A DNA stretch of 64,000 nt from Pelotalea chapellei (GTDB lineage: Bacteria; Desulfobacterota; Desulfuromonadia; Geobacterales; Pseudopelobacteraceae): contig NZ_JAHDYS010000011.1 of assembly GCF_018531195.1 (NCBI RefSeq), positions 62,001 to 126,000 on the forward strand. The letters run 5' to 3'. This document shows, one piece after another, positions 1-9,328 of the stretch. The position numbers and the translations under genes were made by a program. The notes beneath the pieces were generated by a model that did not search any database, was not told where the DNA came from, and saw nothing but the letters and a program-made list of their open reading frames with translations. Position 1 is the stretch's first letter. The number at the start of each line of letters is the position of its first letter.

Positions 1-36
1 TAACCAAAAAACCTAAAACAGCAAAACTGGCACAAG

Positions 37-70
37 AAAAGCGGACGACCTCTCTATGTCGCCCGCTTTT
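37..70. terminator. Bidirectional Rho-independent terminator
   Basis: A GC-rich stem (AAAAGCGGACGAC paired with GTCGCCCGCTTTTT, one mismatch) has A- and T-tracts on its two sides, so it can act in either direction. It lies just downstream of the oxidoreductase gene that ends at 104 on the minus strand. Confidence 0.75.
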
Positions 71-103
71 TCTACTCCCCTTCAAATCCAATATCAGCGC
101 AAA

Positions 104-1204
104 TTATCCCAATTTTTGACGAATCGCCTCGACTACACGATAGGCATCATTAATGGCGGTATAGATAAGGTTAGGGTGTTTTTCCTCTGCAATGGATCCT
201 TCATTAATCCTCATGTAAGAAGGAGATATGGCCCCGCCGATGACATAGACTCCCTTGCGGGTCGACTCAAAATCCGAAGTCAACAGCACCAGCCGGTCTC
301 CTTCATTGGCAATCTTGCAGACGCCGGCGGTACAGGCGATGGTCTGGACGCCGAGCTTGTCGAAGATCGGCAACGGTCCCTGTGAACCGATGCATGCAAT
401 CACGTTCTGCATGGGAAAACTCATGGCATGGTACAGATCAACCCCATCGGACTGCTGAAAGACATTGATGCGAATGACGAGACGGTCCACCCCCTCCTCA
501 TCTACCTCACCGATACGCGGCGTTGCTCCAGGCAGAAGACGTATATTGCCCCCCAGCAGGATTTCCTCGCCCAGACGTTGGGCTGTCTCCTTGTTAACAT
601 CAAAGGTTTCTGCCTTGTGCGCCCAGTACACCGGCTGGGTATCGTTCACCTCACGCTTTGCCTTGAGGATGTTGATGATCACATCCGCTGCGGTATTACC
701 CCCTCCGATCACCAGTGTCTTGACACCGATGTATTTGCTGGCGTCCTCGACATTTTTAGCCACCATCTTGGCATCGCCATACACCGACAGTTCCCGGGGA
801 ATGTTGCTGCCGAAAGAGAGAATTGCCTTTTTCCCCTTGAAACTTCCTTTCGAAGTAATCACCGAAAGGCCGCCGCGCTCATCCTTTATGTCTTCAAAGA
901 CAACATCGGTCTGCACGTTCAGGTTCTCATGCTGGACAAAGTGCTGCACGTATTGCAGGTAACTTTCAACAGTCACCGGCTTGTCGGGCGGTCGCAACTC
1001 ATCCACCATGAAGGGATCAGGCGCATCCTTTGGTTTGGATGCGTAGACCAGTTTGCCTTCAGGATAGGTATTGGCAATGCCTTGGAAAATGGCTTTGCCC
1101 GATTCAAGCACCAGATAAGAAAGGCCATGTTTGTGGCAAAGATAGGCGGCCGAAAGTCCTGCCGGGCCACCTCCTATAATCAGCACATCATACTGTGCGC
1201 TCAT
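104..1204 (-). CDS. NAD(P)/FAD-dependent oxidoreductase, thioredoxin-reductase-like
   Basis: A 366-residue flavoprotein with an N-terminal FAD-binding dinucleotide fold (GGGPAG at residues 11-16) and a second nucleotide-binding motif (GGGNTAAD at 167-174), the two-Rossmann layout of the thioredoxin reductase / ferredoxin-NADP reductase / YpdA group. No CxxC redox pair is visible, so it is not a classical thioredoxin reductase; a ferredoxin:NAD(P) reductase or a disulfide reductase that works with an external thiol fits better. The start is set at ATG 1204 because an AGAGGAA ribosome-binding site lies six bases upstream; a longer reading frame extends six codons further but lacks a good site. 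It stands alone, with a terminator just beyond its stop. The substrate is not predictable from sequence. Confidence 0.8.
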   Translation of the reverse strand: MSAQYDVLIIGGGPAGLSAAYLCHKHGLSYLVLESGKAIFQGIANTYPEGKLVYASKPKDAPDPFMVDELRPPDKPVTVESYLQYVQHFVQHENLNVQTDVVFEDIKDERGGLSVITSKGSFKGKKAILSFGSNIPRELSVYGDAKMVAKNVEDASKYIGVKTLVIGGGNTAADVIINILKAKREVNDTQPVYWAHKAETFDVNKETAQRLGEEILLGGNIRLLPGATPRIGEVDEEGVDRLVIRINVFQQSDGVDLYHAMSFPMQNVIACIGSQGPLPIFDKLGVQTIACTAGVCKIANEGDRLVLLTSDFESTRKGVYVIGGAISPSYMRINEGSIAEEKHPNLIYTAINDAYRVVEAIRQKLG

Positions 1205-1567
1205 AGTGTTCCTCTCTTGCAAACGGAATTTAATTCAAGCTGATGTGGTAACTGCGGCAGCGAAGCTGATTGCCGCGCCTCAACCTGGAAGCGCGCTGCA
1301 GACCGTGTCGCCATGAATACAGCCTACCTTAATTAGAGGCGACGAGCAACGCCAAATGGGAGAGCAGAGATGGGATGGTACGGTTGATTTTTTCATGGCG
1401 TATCACATTTTCGTCTGCTGCAGAGGAAGGTCGTAAACCTCATATACAGCAGGTCAATCATTAGCCAGCGGCCTGCACGAGATGAAGGCGCCTGTTAAAT
1501 TAGAAATCTTTTCTTTTGATCCAAATGACTATAACTTTGTCTCATAAAAAAAAGGGAGCCCACACAC
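1205..1567. other. Divergent intergenic region
   Basis: 363 bases separate two divergent genes. A short hairpin (GCGGCA 1254-1259 with TGCCGC 1271-1276) and an AT-rich stretch before 1568 are visible. No riboswitch, RNA gene or coding sequence was recognised. Confidence 0.4.
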
Positions 1568-2248
1568 ATGAAAAAATCATTGTTCCTTTTATCCGTATTA
1601 ATAATGGCCTTGGTGCTGAAAGCATGTGGTGGCGGTGGAGGGGGTGGCACGACGGTTACACCGACACCCGCCCCTGCAACTGTTAATCTGGCGGCATTTA
1701 AAAATGTTTTTGAGGGCACCGCACCGGCAGGAACACAGTTCAACTTCCCAGCGCTCACGGAAATTAATACCGAAAGTGGGGCTTCCGGCTCATTCACACT
1801 AGCGGCGGGCGGTGCAGTTACATTCGAAGCACAGAATGTAACCAATTCCCTCGCAACACTGCAATTGACCGGAGCGACTGCCGTCAGCGACACAACAACC
1901 AATTATTTCCAGATGTCAAATGGCACTCCTTACAAATCTGTTTCCTCAACAGGCGGACCATCCTTGCCACCCGCTCTCCCGACAACAGCCAAAGTAGGCG
2001 ATTCGGCTCCCTCCACCATAGTTACACAAAATGACGGATCGACAGCAACAACATCCTGGTCACTCCATGCTGATCCCGACGGAACTCCAATCCTGCTTAT
2101 TACCAGGTCTTTTATAACAGGAATAGCAACAACCTTAGAATATGACAGCTACTATCTTGACGCAGCCGGTATTCCAACAAAAATCATGATCAGTGTGACA
2201 GCGGGTGGAACCATCCTCACACTCACCGGTAACAGAGTGCCTTCATGA
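1568..2248 (+). CDS. Hypothetical lipoprotein with Gly-rich linker
   Basis: A 226-residue protein that opens with a lipoprotein signal: charged MKK, a hydrophobic core and a lipobox ending at Cys20 (LKAC). A run of seven glycines and a Thr/Pro linker follow, an arrangement common in surface lipoproteins of this order. The rest is Thr/Ser/Ala-rich and predicted to be beta-stranded and secreted. No catalytic motif or haem-binding CxxCH is present and I do not recognise a family. An AAGGGAG ribosome-binding site precedes the ATG. It is monocistronic. Export and lipidation are well supported; the function is unknown. Confidence 0.7.
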   Translation: MKKSLFLLSVLIMALVLKACGGGGGGGTTVTPTPAPATVNLAAFKNVFEGTAPAGTQFNFPALTEINTESGASGSFTLAAGGAVTFEAQNVTNSLATLQLTGATAVSDTTTNYFQMSNGTPYKSVSSTGGPSLPPALPTTAKVGDSAPSTIVTQNDGSTATTSWSLHADPDGTPILLITRSFITGIATTLEYDSYYLDAAGIPTKIMISVTAGGTILTLTGNRVPS

Positions 2249-2696
2249 CCTCCTCGCCTGCAGACGTGCGCATGTCATCCGCCCATGCAGCCCCCTTCCT
2301 TGAATTTTTTCAGATTCAAACACACTGCAATATTGGCCATAACTTCAACAAAGCTAGCTTTCCAAAATTCAGGAGGCCTGATACATCGCATGGGACCTAT
2401 TCCCGTCTTTCATACATACTGAGGTTCCCAAATCGCCCTCCTGAGATGGCATAACCTCTTGCTGCAATGGCAGCTGAATACGCCTTAGCTACTGAAAATA
2501 GAAAATATTGATTTAAAAATAATAGAGGGGACAGTTGTGTGTGGAAAAGCTCTACAAGCGGAATACTCGGTGTGGAGTTACTCGTCATTTTTTTTACTAA
2601 CTACTATATCTTCAAGTAGCTTCTGGAGCAGGATCTAAAACCGGCGGGGAGGATGTATCTGCAGATAGTTGAAAGGACAGAGGTGCAAACTTATGG
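2249..2696. other. Convergent intergenic region, no gene seen
   Basis: 448 bases lie between two convergent genes. Short reading frames exist on both strands but lack ribosome-binding sites and family features. No strong terminator, tRNA or repeat was found. Confidence 0.4.
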
Positions 2697-3068
2697 CTAA
2701 CCGTTTCTTACCCACTCAAGAGCATCTTCAAGTGTGCGATACACGGCGTATTCATACGGCAAGGCATTAATATCGGCGATCGCGCTATACATTCTGAACA
2801 TGCCATAATCGTTGGCATTCGGACATGCATATGCTGTCCGGCCTGTGGTTCTGCCTGCGGGCAGATGTTTAATAACAATAGGCGGCAAGGCTCTGAACTG
2901 TTTGGGCGTTACGCCGTCAAGACGACCTTCTGTAAAATCCCAGAAAAGATTTCTAGTCACCAGGGGAAAATAGGTCTGAATTGCTTCTATGATTTCCTCA
3001 AATGACAGGTCTCCAAAAACCCGTAATATCACCAGATCATCATGCTGCTCATGGGTAATCCTGGCCAT
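2697..3068 (-). CDS. Hypothetical cytoplasmic protein, possibly SpoIIAA/STAS-like
   Basis: A 123-residue protein with no signal peptide or membrane segment. Its layout (MARITHEQHDD then a strand-rich ILRVFGDLS, helix, strand ending NLFWDFTEG, helix, and a C-terminal YAVYRTLEDALEWV) resembles small single-domain SpoIIAA/STAS-fold proteins in which the last helix packs after a V.R..EDAL.W motif. This is a fold-level guess, not a family assignment. The start at 3068 is chosen over an in-frame start 22 codons upstream because an AAGGG site lies before it and the upstream part looks non-conserved. It is monocistronic. Confidence 0.6.
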   Translation of the reverse strand: MARITHEQHDDLVILRVFGDLSFEEIIEAIQTYFPLVTRNLFWDFTEGRLDGVTPKQFRALPPIVIKHLPAGRTTGRTAYACPNANDYGMFRMYSAIADINALPYEYAVYRTLEDALEWVRNG

Positions 3069-3470
3069 GCACCAACCCTTATCGTTTCTAACCATCTTTT
3101 TTAAATGATATATTGTTATAACCGATATGTTCACTGCTAGTCAATACCACTACGTTCATCTGGAACTGCATTGCGCTTTTCACTCATACTTCCAACCAAC
3201 AACCTTCCACTCTTTTTTCTACTTCAGATAAAAAACATCTGACTTTATCAATAAAAAATGATTCAAGTCCTTGAAAAAAAACCTTTCCACCAAACTTATG
3301 TTTGATTTACTCAATATGCAATAAAACATTATGTTTTTATCATTCATATGCTAGTTGACAAGCGGCCACTAAATCAACTATGTGATGACAGAATGAATAA
3401 AACTAGAATAAAAAAACGCAGTTATTATTTTTATAAATTAATATTACACAAATTAAGGAGATCTTAGTCA
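3069..3470 (+). promoter_or_regulatory. Intergenic region with a candidate sigma-70 promoter for the chemoreceptor
   Basis: 402 AT-rich bases. A TTGACA at 3355-3360 is followed after 18 bases by TATGTG at 3379-3384, a reasonable sigma-70 pair about 90 bases before the chemoreceptor start. No sigma-28 or sigma-54 consensus stood out. Nothing else was recognised. Confidence 0.4.
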
Positions 3471-5084
3471 ATGGCAACTATTAAATCAAAGATCATCGTC
3501 AACATCCTTATCCTACTGCTTACCATCATTGGCATCGTCGGCCTTAATTACAGTTTCCTCCGTACTCTTGCAAATCTGGAAAACCATGAAGGCGCCCAAG
3601 CCAAAATTGCGATAGAGACCAAAGAAGCCTCCATGGGGGGCCTTGCTTTGTATCAGATAATAGCCGATGCAGAGATAAATCGTGAATTGGACAAGACAGA
3701 AAAAGACTGGGCAGAAAAAAAACGGACTGTATTCAGGGATATCGAGGTGGCGATCAAATCTGCCGACACGCCGGAAGAGAAAAAGATTGCCGAGGAAGTC
3801 AAGTCTGCAGCCCAGGGCATTGTCTCGATCTTTGAGGGCAAAATGCTTCCGCTGCTCAAGGCCTCTAACGGAATAACTCCAGAGATACGTGATCTCGACG
3901 GCAAGATCGATGCAGAAGTATCCAAGATCGAATCCGGCATGGACAAGATAGTTGCTGCCGTACAAAAGGATATGAAGGAGTCTGATGAGGAATTCGACTC
4001 TGACATTAAAAAAGCGATTACCCAGTCTCTGATAATTGGTCTGATCGGTATTCTTCTCCAGGCTGGTCTGGCCGGTTGGCTGCTGAAAACCATCATGAAG
4101 CCGCTCGACGCCCTGCGCGCGATGCTGATGGACATTTCCCAGGGAGAAGGCGATCTGACCAAACGCCTGGATGAATCAACCAAAGACGAATTGGCAGATG
4201 TCAGCCGCTACTTCAACATATTCATCGACAAGCTCCGAAACATTATCAGCAGCATTTCACAGACATCGAATCAGGTGGCTGCCGCTTCCACGCAACTCCA
4301 GGCAACTGCTGAGCATATCGCCACCGGAGCCGAAGAGGTTGCCTCACAGGCCGGTACCGTAGCCACCGCTGGAGAAGAGATGTCAGCCACCTCCGGCGAC
4401 ATTGCGCAAAATTGCCTGCTGGCGGCCGAAGGAGCACAACGCGCTTCACAAACCGCCAGTGACGGTGCCGGCGTTGTAGAAAAAACTGTCATGGTCATGG
4501 GAAAAATCGCGGAGCGGGTGCAGGAATCTGCCAAAACAGTAGAAAGCCTCGGAGCCAGAAGTGACCAGATTGGGGCAATCATTGGCACCATTGAAGACAT
4601 TGCAGACCAGACCAATCTATTGGCATTGAACGCCGCCATCGAAGCCGCTCGCGCAGGTGAACAGGGGCGTGGTTTTGCAGTTGTCGCCGATGAAGTCCGC
4701 GCTCTGGCTGAACGCACCACCCGCGCCACCCGTGAAATCAGCGAAATGATCAAAAATATTCAGAAAGAAACCAAGGATGCCGTTGTTGCCATGGAACAAG
4801 GTGTTGATCAGGTGAAAACCGGCACAGAAGAAGCTGCCAGATCAGGACAGGCACTTCAGAACATCCTGCAACAGGTCAATGAAGTTGCCATGCAGGTCAA
4901 TCAAATCGCCACTGCTGCCGAAGAGCAGACCGCCACCACAAGTGAAATATCCAGCAATATGCAGCAGATCACCGAGGTGGTACATCAGACTGCGCAAGGT
5001 GCCAACGAATCAGCCACCGCAGCATCGCAACTGAGTGGCAACGCCGAGGAACTGCAGCGCCTTGTACGGCAATTCAAGCTATAG
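3471..5084 (+). CDS. Methyl-accepting chemotaxis protein
   Basis: A 537-residue chemoreceptor. One transmembrane helix near residues 8-28, a periplasmic helical sensor region to about 180 (four-helix-bundle type), a second transmembrane helix near 184-206, a HAMP domain to about 260, then a long signalling coiled coil. The hairpin tip that contacts CheA/CheW is canonical ([19 protein letters not shown]). The C-terminus ends in QFKL with no tethering pentapeptide. An AAGGAG site precedes the ATG. No che genes lie next to it, so it must feed a signalling array encoded elsewhere. The ligand is unknown. A second chemoreceptor of similar architecture lies at 57.4-59.1 kb. Confidence 0.95.
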   Translation: MATIKSKIIVNILILLLTIIGIVGLNYSFLRTLANLENHEGAQAKIAIETKEASMGGLALYQIIADAEINRELDKTEKDWAEKKRTVFRDIEVAIKSADTPEEKKIAEEVKSAAQGIVSIFEGKMLPLLKASNGITPEIRDLDGKIDAEVSKIESGMDKIVAAVQKDMKESDEEFDSDIKKAITQSLIIGLIGILLQAGLAGWLLKTIMKPLDALRAMLMDISQGEGDLTKRLDESTKDELADVSRYFNIFIDKLRNIISSISQTSNQVAAASTQLQATAEHIATGAEEVASQAGTVATAGEEMSATSGDIAQNCLLAAEGAQRASQTASDGAGVVEKTVMVMGKIAERVQESAKTVESLGARSDQIGAIIGTIEDIADQTNLLALNAAIEAARAGEQGRGFAVVADEVRALAERTTRATREISEMIKNIQKETKDAVVAMEQGVDQVKTGTEEAARSGQALQNILQQVNEVAMQVNQIATAAEEQTATTSEISSNMQQITEVVHQTAQGANESATAASQLSGNAEELQRLVRQFKL

Positions 5085-5137
5085 AGAAACCTGGTTAATG
5101 GTTATCTTCCGCCATCATAAATCCCTATACAACAGCC

Positions 5138-5584
5138 CTAACGGACCAGAACATAATCGCGCCCGAAGAGCGAAAAACCGATGTATCCGCGCATTTCCAG
5201 ACGATCGGGTGATACCATTTTCATCTTGCACTTGTAGGTTTTCCCGGTTTGCGGATCATAGCAGATCCCACCCCCCCACTGATTTTCACCTGCAGGAGTA
5301 ACCTCGCTCACGACACGCAGTCCAAGAACCGGACGACTTCTCATGGCTGGATCAGGGTTTTTCCTGTCAGTCTTTGCCGTACCTACCGGGCCATCCTTCT
5401 CATTCTTGTATTCAGGGTGTTGCAGCCAGACAATTTTGGCGCATATTTTCTCCTCACACTGAAAAAAATCCAACTGGACGTCTCCCTTTTCAGTTTTCCA
5501 TTTACCGAGAATATCATGCTGCCCAGCGTAAACATCTACCACTACGCACCAGATGATCAGCCCAAGAATCAGCGCTATCCTCAT
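5138..5584 (-). CDS. DUF2147 domain secreted protein
   Basis: A 148-residue protein with a Sec signal peptide (hydrophobic residues 3-18, cleavage near Ala20) followed by a DUF2147 domain: I.GKW.TE, then an ICAKIVWL strand, a Gly/Asp-rich turn, LGLRVV and W.GG.CYDP.TGKTYKCKM. Members are periplasmic, around 130-150 residues, with unknown function. The start at 5584 follows a GGGGAAGGG site; the in-frame upstream extension would bury the signal peptide inside the protein and is rejected. It stands alone, convergent with the chemoreceptor. Confidence 0.8.
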   Translation of the reverse strand: MRIALILGLIIWCVVVDVYAGQHDILGKWKTEKGDVQLDFFQCEEKICAKIVWLQHPEYKNEKDGPVGTAKTDRKNPDPAMRSRPVLGLRVVSEVTPAGENQWGGGICYDPQTGKTYKCKMKMVSPDRLEMRGYIGFSLFGRDYVLVR

Positions 5585-5862
5585 ATCCCTTCCCCACCAA
5601 CCGTTTTTTGATGCACGTAATAGTATAACATCCCTTAAATCAGGTGCTGTCCGGCAGCAGGACAATAGGTGTGCGGCAAGATGATAATGCAGAAAAATAA
5701 AAGTGAAGCGCGAAAGATAAGAGCGCATGAGAGCTACAAAACATCTCCCTAAAGAAGTGGAAACTTGCAACGGGTGATGATATTCTTCGTGCCTTTTTAC
5801 CGCACCCATAAGATCAGCACCTGACTGAGCGCTAACATTGTATAAGACCGGAGGAGCATTAT

Positions 5863-6327
5863 ATGAATATGACCAATTTAAAGGACTTTGCCATCATTGT
5901 TGGCGGTCTGGTTACGATCTTCGCTTTCGTCAATGGTCTGCTGGAATACCGGCGCCAGGGAGCACAGAAGCGAGTCGAACATTTCACCCTGTTACGCCGT
6001 CGTTTGAAAGAAAACCGTACCTTCAAGGAAATCTGTGCCCTGATGCTTGCAAACGATCCGCGACTGGCCGAGATTGATGCCCAGGACAAGCGGGATTTCA
6101 TCGGCCTTTTGGAAGAGGTGGCCCTGCAGGTCAACTCGGGACTGATCCGGCCGGAACTGGCCCATTACATGTTCGGCTACTACACGGTGAAATGCCTGGA
6201 GAACAAGCATTTCTGGGCCAATCTGACCCTGGATGAAAACTACTGGAACCTGTTCCAGGATTTTGCTAAGGAAATGAAGGCAAAAGAACTTTCCCATACT
6301 TATAAACGTGAAAAACTGCGTTTTTGA
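5863..6327 (+). CDS. Hypothetical membrane-anchored protein
   Basis: A 154-residue protein with one N-terminal transmembrane helix (about residues 8-26) followed by a charged helical domain (LEYRRQGAQKRVEHFTLLRRRL and on). The tail is predicted to be cytoplasmic and entirely alpha-helical. It resembles small membrane-anchored DUF4760-type proteins in organisation, but I cannot assign a family. A GGAGGAGC site precedes the ATG. About 100 bases separate it from the flavodiiron gene downstream, so co-transcription is possible but not shown. Confidence 0.7.
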   Translation: MNMTNLKDFAIIVGGLVTIFAFVNGLLEYRRQGAQKRVEHFTLLRRRLKENRTFKEICALMLANDPRLAEIDAQDKRDFIGLLEEVALQVNSGLIRPELAHYMFGYYTVKCLENKHFWANLTLDENYWNLFQDFAKEMKAKELSHTYKREKLRF

Positions 6328-6430
6328 AACGGACTGGCTCTACCCTCTGGTATGGGTATCCGCCTGATTGATTGAAAAAATGGTAAAATTTCTTTTATAA
6401 TTTTCCACTAAAAATCAAAGGAGGTCTTTA

Positions 6431-7627
6431 ATGAGTGTTCCGGTTAAAAACAATATATCCTGGGTAGGCAAGGTGGATTGGGAGTTGCGCAAGTTCCATG
6501 GTGAAGAATATTCCACCCACAAAGGATCATCGTATAATTCTTATCTGGTGCGTGAGGAAAAAATTGCACTCATAGAAACTGTATGGACTCCCTTTGCAGA
6601 GGAATTTGTCCAAAACCTGCAAAAAACAATCGATTTGAATAAAATCGATTACATCATTGCAAATCACGGAGAAATCGACCACAGCGGTGCATTACCAGAA
6701 CTTATGCGCCTTATTCCCGACACTCCCATCTACTGCACTGCCAATGCGGTTAAGTCCCTGAAAGGACAACATCATCAGGAATGGAATTTCAGAGTCGTAA
6801 AAAATGGTGATCGACTAAGCCTGGGGACAAAGGAGCTGATCTTTATTGAGGCACCGATGCTGCACTGGCCGGACAGCATGTTCTGTTACCTGACCAACGA
6901 TAATGTCCTTTTCAGCAGTGATGCATTCGGGCAACACTATGCAACGGAAAAGCTGTTTAACGACCTTGTTGATCAGCCTGAACTGTTTCTGGAATGCATC
7001 AAATATTACGCCAACATCCTTACCCCTTTCAGCTCGTTTGTTGACCGGAAAATCAAGGAATTTGTCAGCCTGAACCTGCCACTTGACATGATCTGCACAA
7101 GCCATGGAGTTATCTGGCGTGACAATCCTCTGCAGATTGTTACCAAATATCTGGAGTGGTCAGCCAATTATCAGGAAAACCAGATCACCGTTATTTATGA
7201 TTCCATGTGGGATTCGACGAGGAAAATGGCTGAGACAATTGCCCATGGCATTTCAGAAGAAGATCCCAATGTACTGGTAAAGATTTATAACGCCGGGCGA
7301 GCTGACAAAAATGACATCATTACAGAGGTTTTCAAGTCAAAAGCAATAGTGGTCGGCTCGTCAACTATCAACAAAGGTATCCTCACTTCCATTGCCGGTA
7401 TTCTGGAGGAAATCAGGGGATTGGGATTCAAAAACAAAGCTGCGGCTGCATTCGGTGCCTATGGATGGAGTGGCGAATCCGTAAAGATGATCACGGACAG
7501 ACTAAAAGAGGGAGGATTTACAATAGCCAATGATGGTTTGAAGCTACTCTGGACCCCGGATGAGGATGGCATTTCAGCTTGTCGCAATTTCGGAAGAGAT
7601 TTAGTAAAGGCACTTGCCGAGTCATAA
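6431..7627 (+). CDS. Flavodiiron protein (FprA family A-type flavoprotein)
   Basis: A 398-residue two-domain enzyme. The N-terminal metallo-beta-lactamase-like domain carries the full diiron ligand set: H79, E81, D83 and H84 in [10 protein letters not shown]145, D164 and H225. A flavodoxin domain that binds FMN runs from about residue 252 ([17 protein letters not shown]). Such proteins reduce O2 to water or NO to N2O in the cytoplasm of anaerobes, taking electrons from rubredoxin or a similar donor. No rubredoxin gene is adjacent. A strong AAAGGAGG site precedes the ATG and a terminator follows the stop. O2 versus NO preference cannot be read from the sequence. Confidence 0.93.
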   Translation: MSVPVKNNISWVGKVDWELRKFHGEEYSTHKGSSYNSYLVREEKIALIETVWTPFAEEFVQNLQKTIDLNKIDYIIANHGEIDHSGALPELMRLIPDTPIYCTANAVKSLKGQHHQEWNFRVVKNGDRLSLGTKELIFIEAPMLHWPDSMFCYLTNDNVLFSSDAFGQHYATEKLFNDLVDQPELFLECIKYYANILTPFSSFVDRKIKEFVSLNLPLDMICTSHGVIWRDNPLQIVTKYLEWSANYQENQITVIYDSMWDSTRKMAETIAHGISEEDPNVLVKIYNAGRADKNDIITEVFKSKAIVVGSSTINKGILTSIAGILEEIRGLGFKNKAAAAFGAYGWSGESVKMITDRLKEGGFTIANDGLKLLWTPDEDGISACRNFGRDLVKALAES

Positions 7628-7670
7628 CCTGCAGATAATGTTCAGCGATGAAAATGATATAAAGTAACAA

Positions 7671-7698
7671 GAAGGCCACTTCTCTGGAAGTGGCCTTC
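7671..7698. terminator. Hairpin terminator after the flavodiiron gene
   Basis: A perfect 12-bp stem GAAGGCCACTTC / GAAGTGGCCTTC with a TCTG loop, followed by only a short T-rich stretch. The same GGCCACTTC stem core recurs in the terminator at 9149-9183. Confidence 0.7.
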
Positions 7699-8081
7699 GT
7701 TAATTGTTCACGCAAGGCGAGGTTAGAGCATGAGTGTAGCATGGTCATGGATTACAATCTCAATTCAATTCTTCATATGACAGTTCTGTCAAATATAACG
7801 GCACGGCCGGCAGCCCTCCCTCTCACAACTTGTCCCCACATTCATATTCTTAAGCATAAACAACAACTTAAAGCTTGATTACCCCACATTTTCTTTGGCA
7901 CACCAGTTGCTCTTCTACTGTCAGACCTGTAATGCAAGTCTGATCATTTCATTTTGACAGCAAGAGTTCACTCGTGGATTGACGAAAAACAAACGGTTAT
8001 CGCATCGCTGGACCAAGCCTGGTGGTCATCGGCGGCCACTTGTAAGGCAATTAACCAGCCGGAGGAAAAGGAGAAAGAGTC
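7699..8081. other. Intergenic region upstream of the CHRD gene
   Basis: 383 bases with no convincing gene. An imperfect GC-rich stretch (about 8010-8065) precedes the AAAGGAGAAAGAG ribosome-binding site of the next gene. No known riboswitch signature was found. Confidence 0.35.
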
Positions 8082-8552
8082 ATGAAAAAGATGAAAATAC
8101 TGTTGTTCATAGTCTTGGCCGCATTCCTGTCAGTATCGGTCGGATTTGCCGCTGACAAGAGTTATAAGGTCAAACTTACCGGAAAAGACGAGGTACCCAG
8201 TATCAAGACCGACGCAAAGGGCGATTTCAAGTTAAAGCTGAACAAAGAAGGCACTGAACTGAGCTATAAGCTGGAGGTGAAGGACATCCAGAACGCAACA
8301 GCGGCACATATTCATCGTGGCATGAAAGGCAAGAGCGGCCCGCCAGTGGCAAATCTGTTCAGCGGGCCAAAAAAGGAAGGTAAATTCAGCGGCGTCTTGT
8401 CCGAGGGAATCATTAAATCTGAAAATCTATCGGGCGAGTTAATAGGAAAATCGCTTGCAGATCTGGTACAGCTGATCAAATCTGGTGACGCATATGTCAA
8501 TGTGCATACCGACGCCAATCCAAATGGAGAGATCCGGGGACAGATCAAATAA
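8082..8552 (+). CDS. CHRD domain-containing secreted protein
   Basis: A 156-residue protein with a Sec signal peptide (cleavage near residue 24, GFAA) and a single CHRD domain: YKVKLTGKDEVP, the AAHIH.G..G..GP motif and the closing AYVNVHTDANPNGEIRGQI. The domain is named after chordin and forms a beta-barrel; in bacteria it occurs in exported proteins of unknown role. Its conserved His residues might bind a metal, but this is speculative. A strong AAGGAGAAAG site precedes the ATG and a terminator follows. Monocistronic. Confidence 0.88.
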   Translation: MKKMKILLFIVLAAFLSVSVGFAADKSYKVKLTGKDEVPSIKTDAKGDFKLKLNKEGTELSYKLEVKDIQNATAAHIHRGMKGKSGPPVANLFSGPKKEGKFSGVLSEGIIKSENLSGELIGKSLADLVQLIKSGDAYVNVHTDANPNGEIRGQIK

Positions 8553-8572
8553 ATCTCAGATACCCCTGATAT

Positions 8573-8616
8573 AAAAAGCCATTCTTGTAGCGATTCTCAG
8601 CAAGAGTGGCTTTTTT
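8573..8616 (+). terminator. Rho-independent terminator after the CHRD gene
   Basis: AAAAAGCCATTCTTG pairs with CAAGAGTGGCTTTTTT across a 13-base loop (one G-T pair), with a run of six T at the end. Confidence 0.8.
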
Positions 8617-8649
8617 ATGCTGTCCGAACTGCACCTTGAAAAGACAGGG

Positions 8650-9123
8650 GCTGTCGGTAACCACAGACGCTACTACAGGAACCGTAGCGGCCGGGACCAC
8701 GGTTTCACCCCGACCGGCGTCACCAGCATGACCCGTATATATGGGCGCTTGCAACCGGCAGTACCCTTCCCGCAGGCCTCACCGTGAATGCGGCTGGTGT
8801 CATTTCAGGGACACCTACCACGGCATGCACGGCCAGCCCCACTTTCACTGTGACGAATGCGGCTGCCGCAACCGCTTCCAAATCACTTTCAATCACCATA
8901 AACACTGCCACCATCAATGGAGCGGCCCTCTATGCTACAGACTGCGCCGGTTGCCATGGCCCTCTGGCCACATCCAGCAAAGGGGTAGAACTGCAGCTCA
9001 AATTCAGGCAGCAATTAACGGCAACGCCGGAGGTATGAGGTTCCTGAGCGTCCTACATCAGCAGAAGTTCAGGCAATTGCCCACGGCCTTGGTTCCTTAA
9101 AATTCAAGGACAGAAGGGATTGA
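8650..9123 (+). pseudogene. Decayed Ig-like / c-type cytochrome gene
   Basis: A broken gene read in three frames. Frame one (from about 8735) gives an Ig-like segment (TLPAGLTVNAAGVISGTP), then NGAALYATDCAGCHGPLATS, a CxxCH haem module. At about 8985 the frame shifts and continues as TAAQIQAAINGNAGGMRFLS; at about 9050 it shifts again to TSAEVQAIAHGLGSLKF and stops at 9123. Stitched together, the haem part matches the repeat unit of the intact multihaem cytochrome at 27072-29360 in order and spacing. There is no start codon, promoter or ribosome-binding site at the 5' end, which begins just after the CHRD terminator. At least two frameshifts plus a 5' truncation make it a pseudogene, unless the sequence has errors. 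Confidence 0.8.
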
Positions 9124-9148
9124 ACATTAAGTAAGAAGCATAAAAATA

Positions 9149-9183
9149 AAAAGGCCACTTCCGAGAAAAGAAGTGGCCTTTTT
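9149..9183. terminator. Bidirectional terminator downstream of tRNA-Arg
   Basis: AAAAAGGCCACTTC pairs perfectly with GAAGTGGCCTTTTT. It lies five bases beyond the 3' end of the minus-strand tRNA and can also stop plus-strand transcription from the pseudogene side. Confidence 0.85.
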
Positions 9184-9188
9184 GTATT

Positions 9189-9265
9189 TGGCGTCCCCGA
9201 GACGATTCGAACGTCCGACCCCTTCCTTAGGAGGGAAGTGCTCTATCCAGCTGAGCTACGGGGAC
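9189..9265 (-). tRNA. tRNA-Arg (anticodon CCT)
   Basis: A 77-nt cloverleaf read on the minus strand: acceptor GTCCCCG paired with CGGGGAC, D-arm with AGCTGGATAGA, anticodon stem TTCC/GGAA with loop CTCCTAA (anticodon CCT, reading AGG), a TTCGAAT T-loop, and an encoded CCA end. All stems pair. A terminator follows directly. Confidence 0.97.
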
Positions 9266-9328
9266 AATATTTTTGGAGCGGATGTTTATAGCAGACTTGC
9301 ACTGCTGTTTCAACCCATTTTGCCTGGG

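Noticed and set aside
428-1243. A 271-codon plus-strand frame opposite the flavoprotein gene
   Set aside because: The minus strand encodes FAD and NAD(P) motifs; the plus-strand product shows none.
2521-2590. GGGGACAGTTGTGTG block as a transposon end
   Set aside because: No inverted partner, transposase fragment or target duplication could be found near it.
8312-8548. A minus-strand frame opposite the CHRD gene
   Set aside because: The CHRD gene has signal peptide, domain motifs and terminator; the antisense frame has none.
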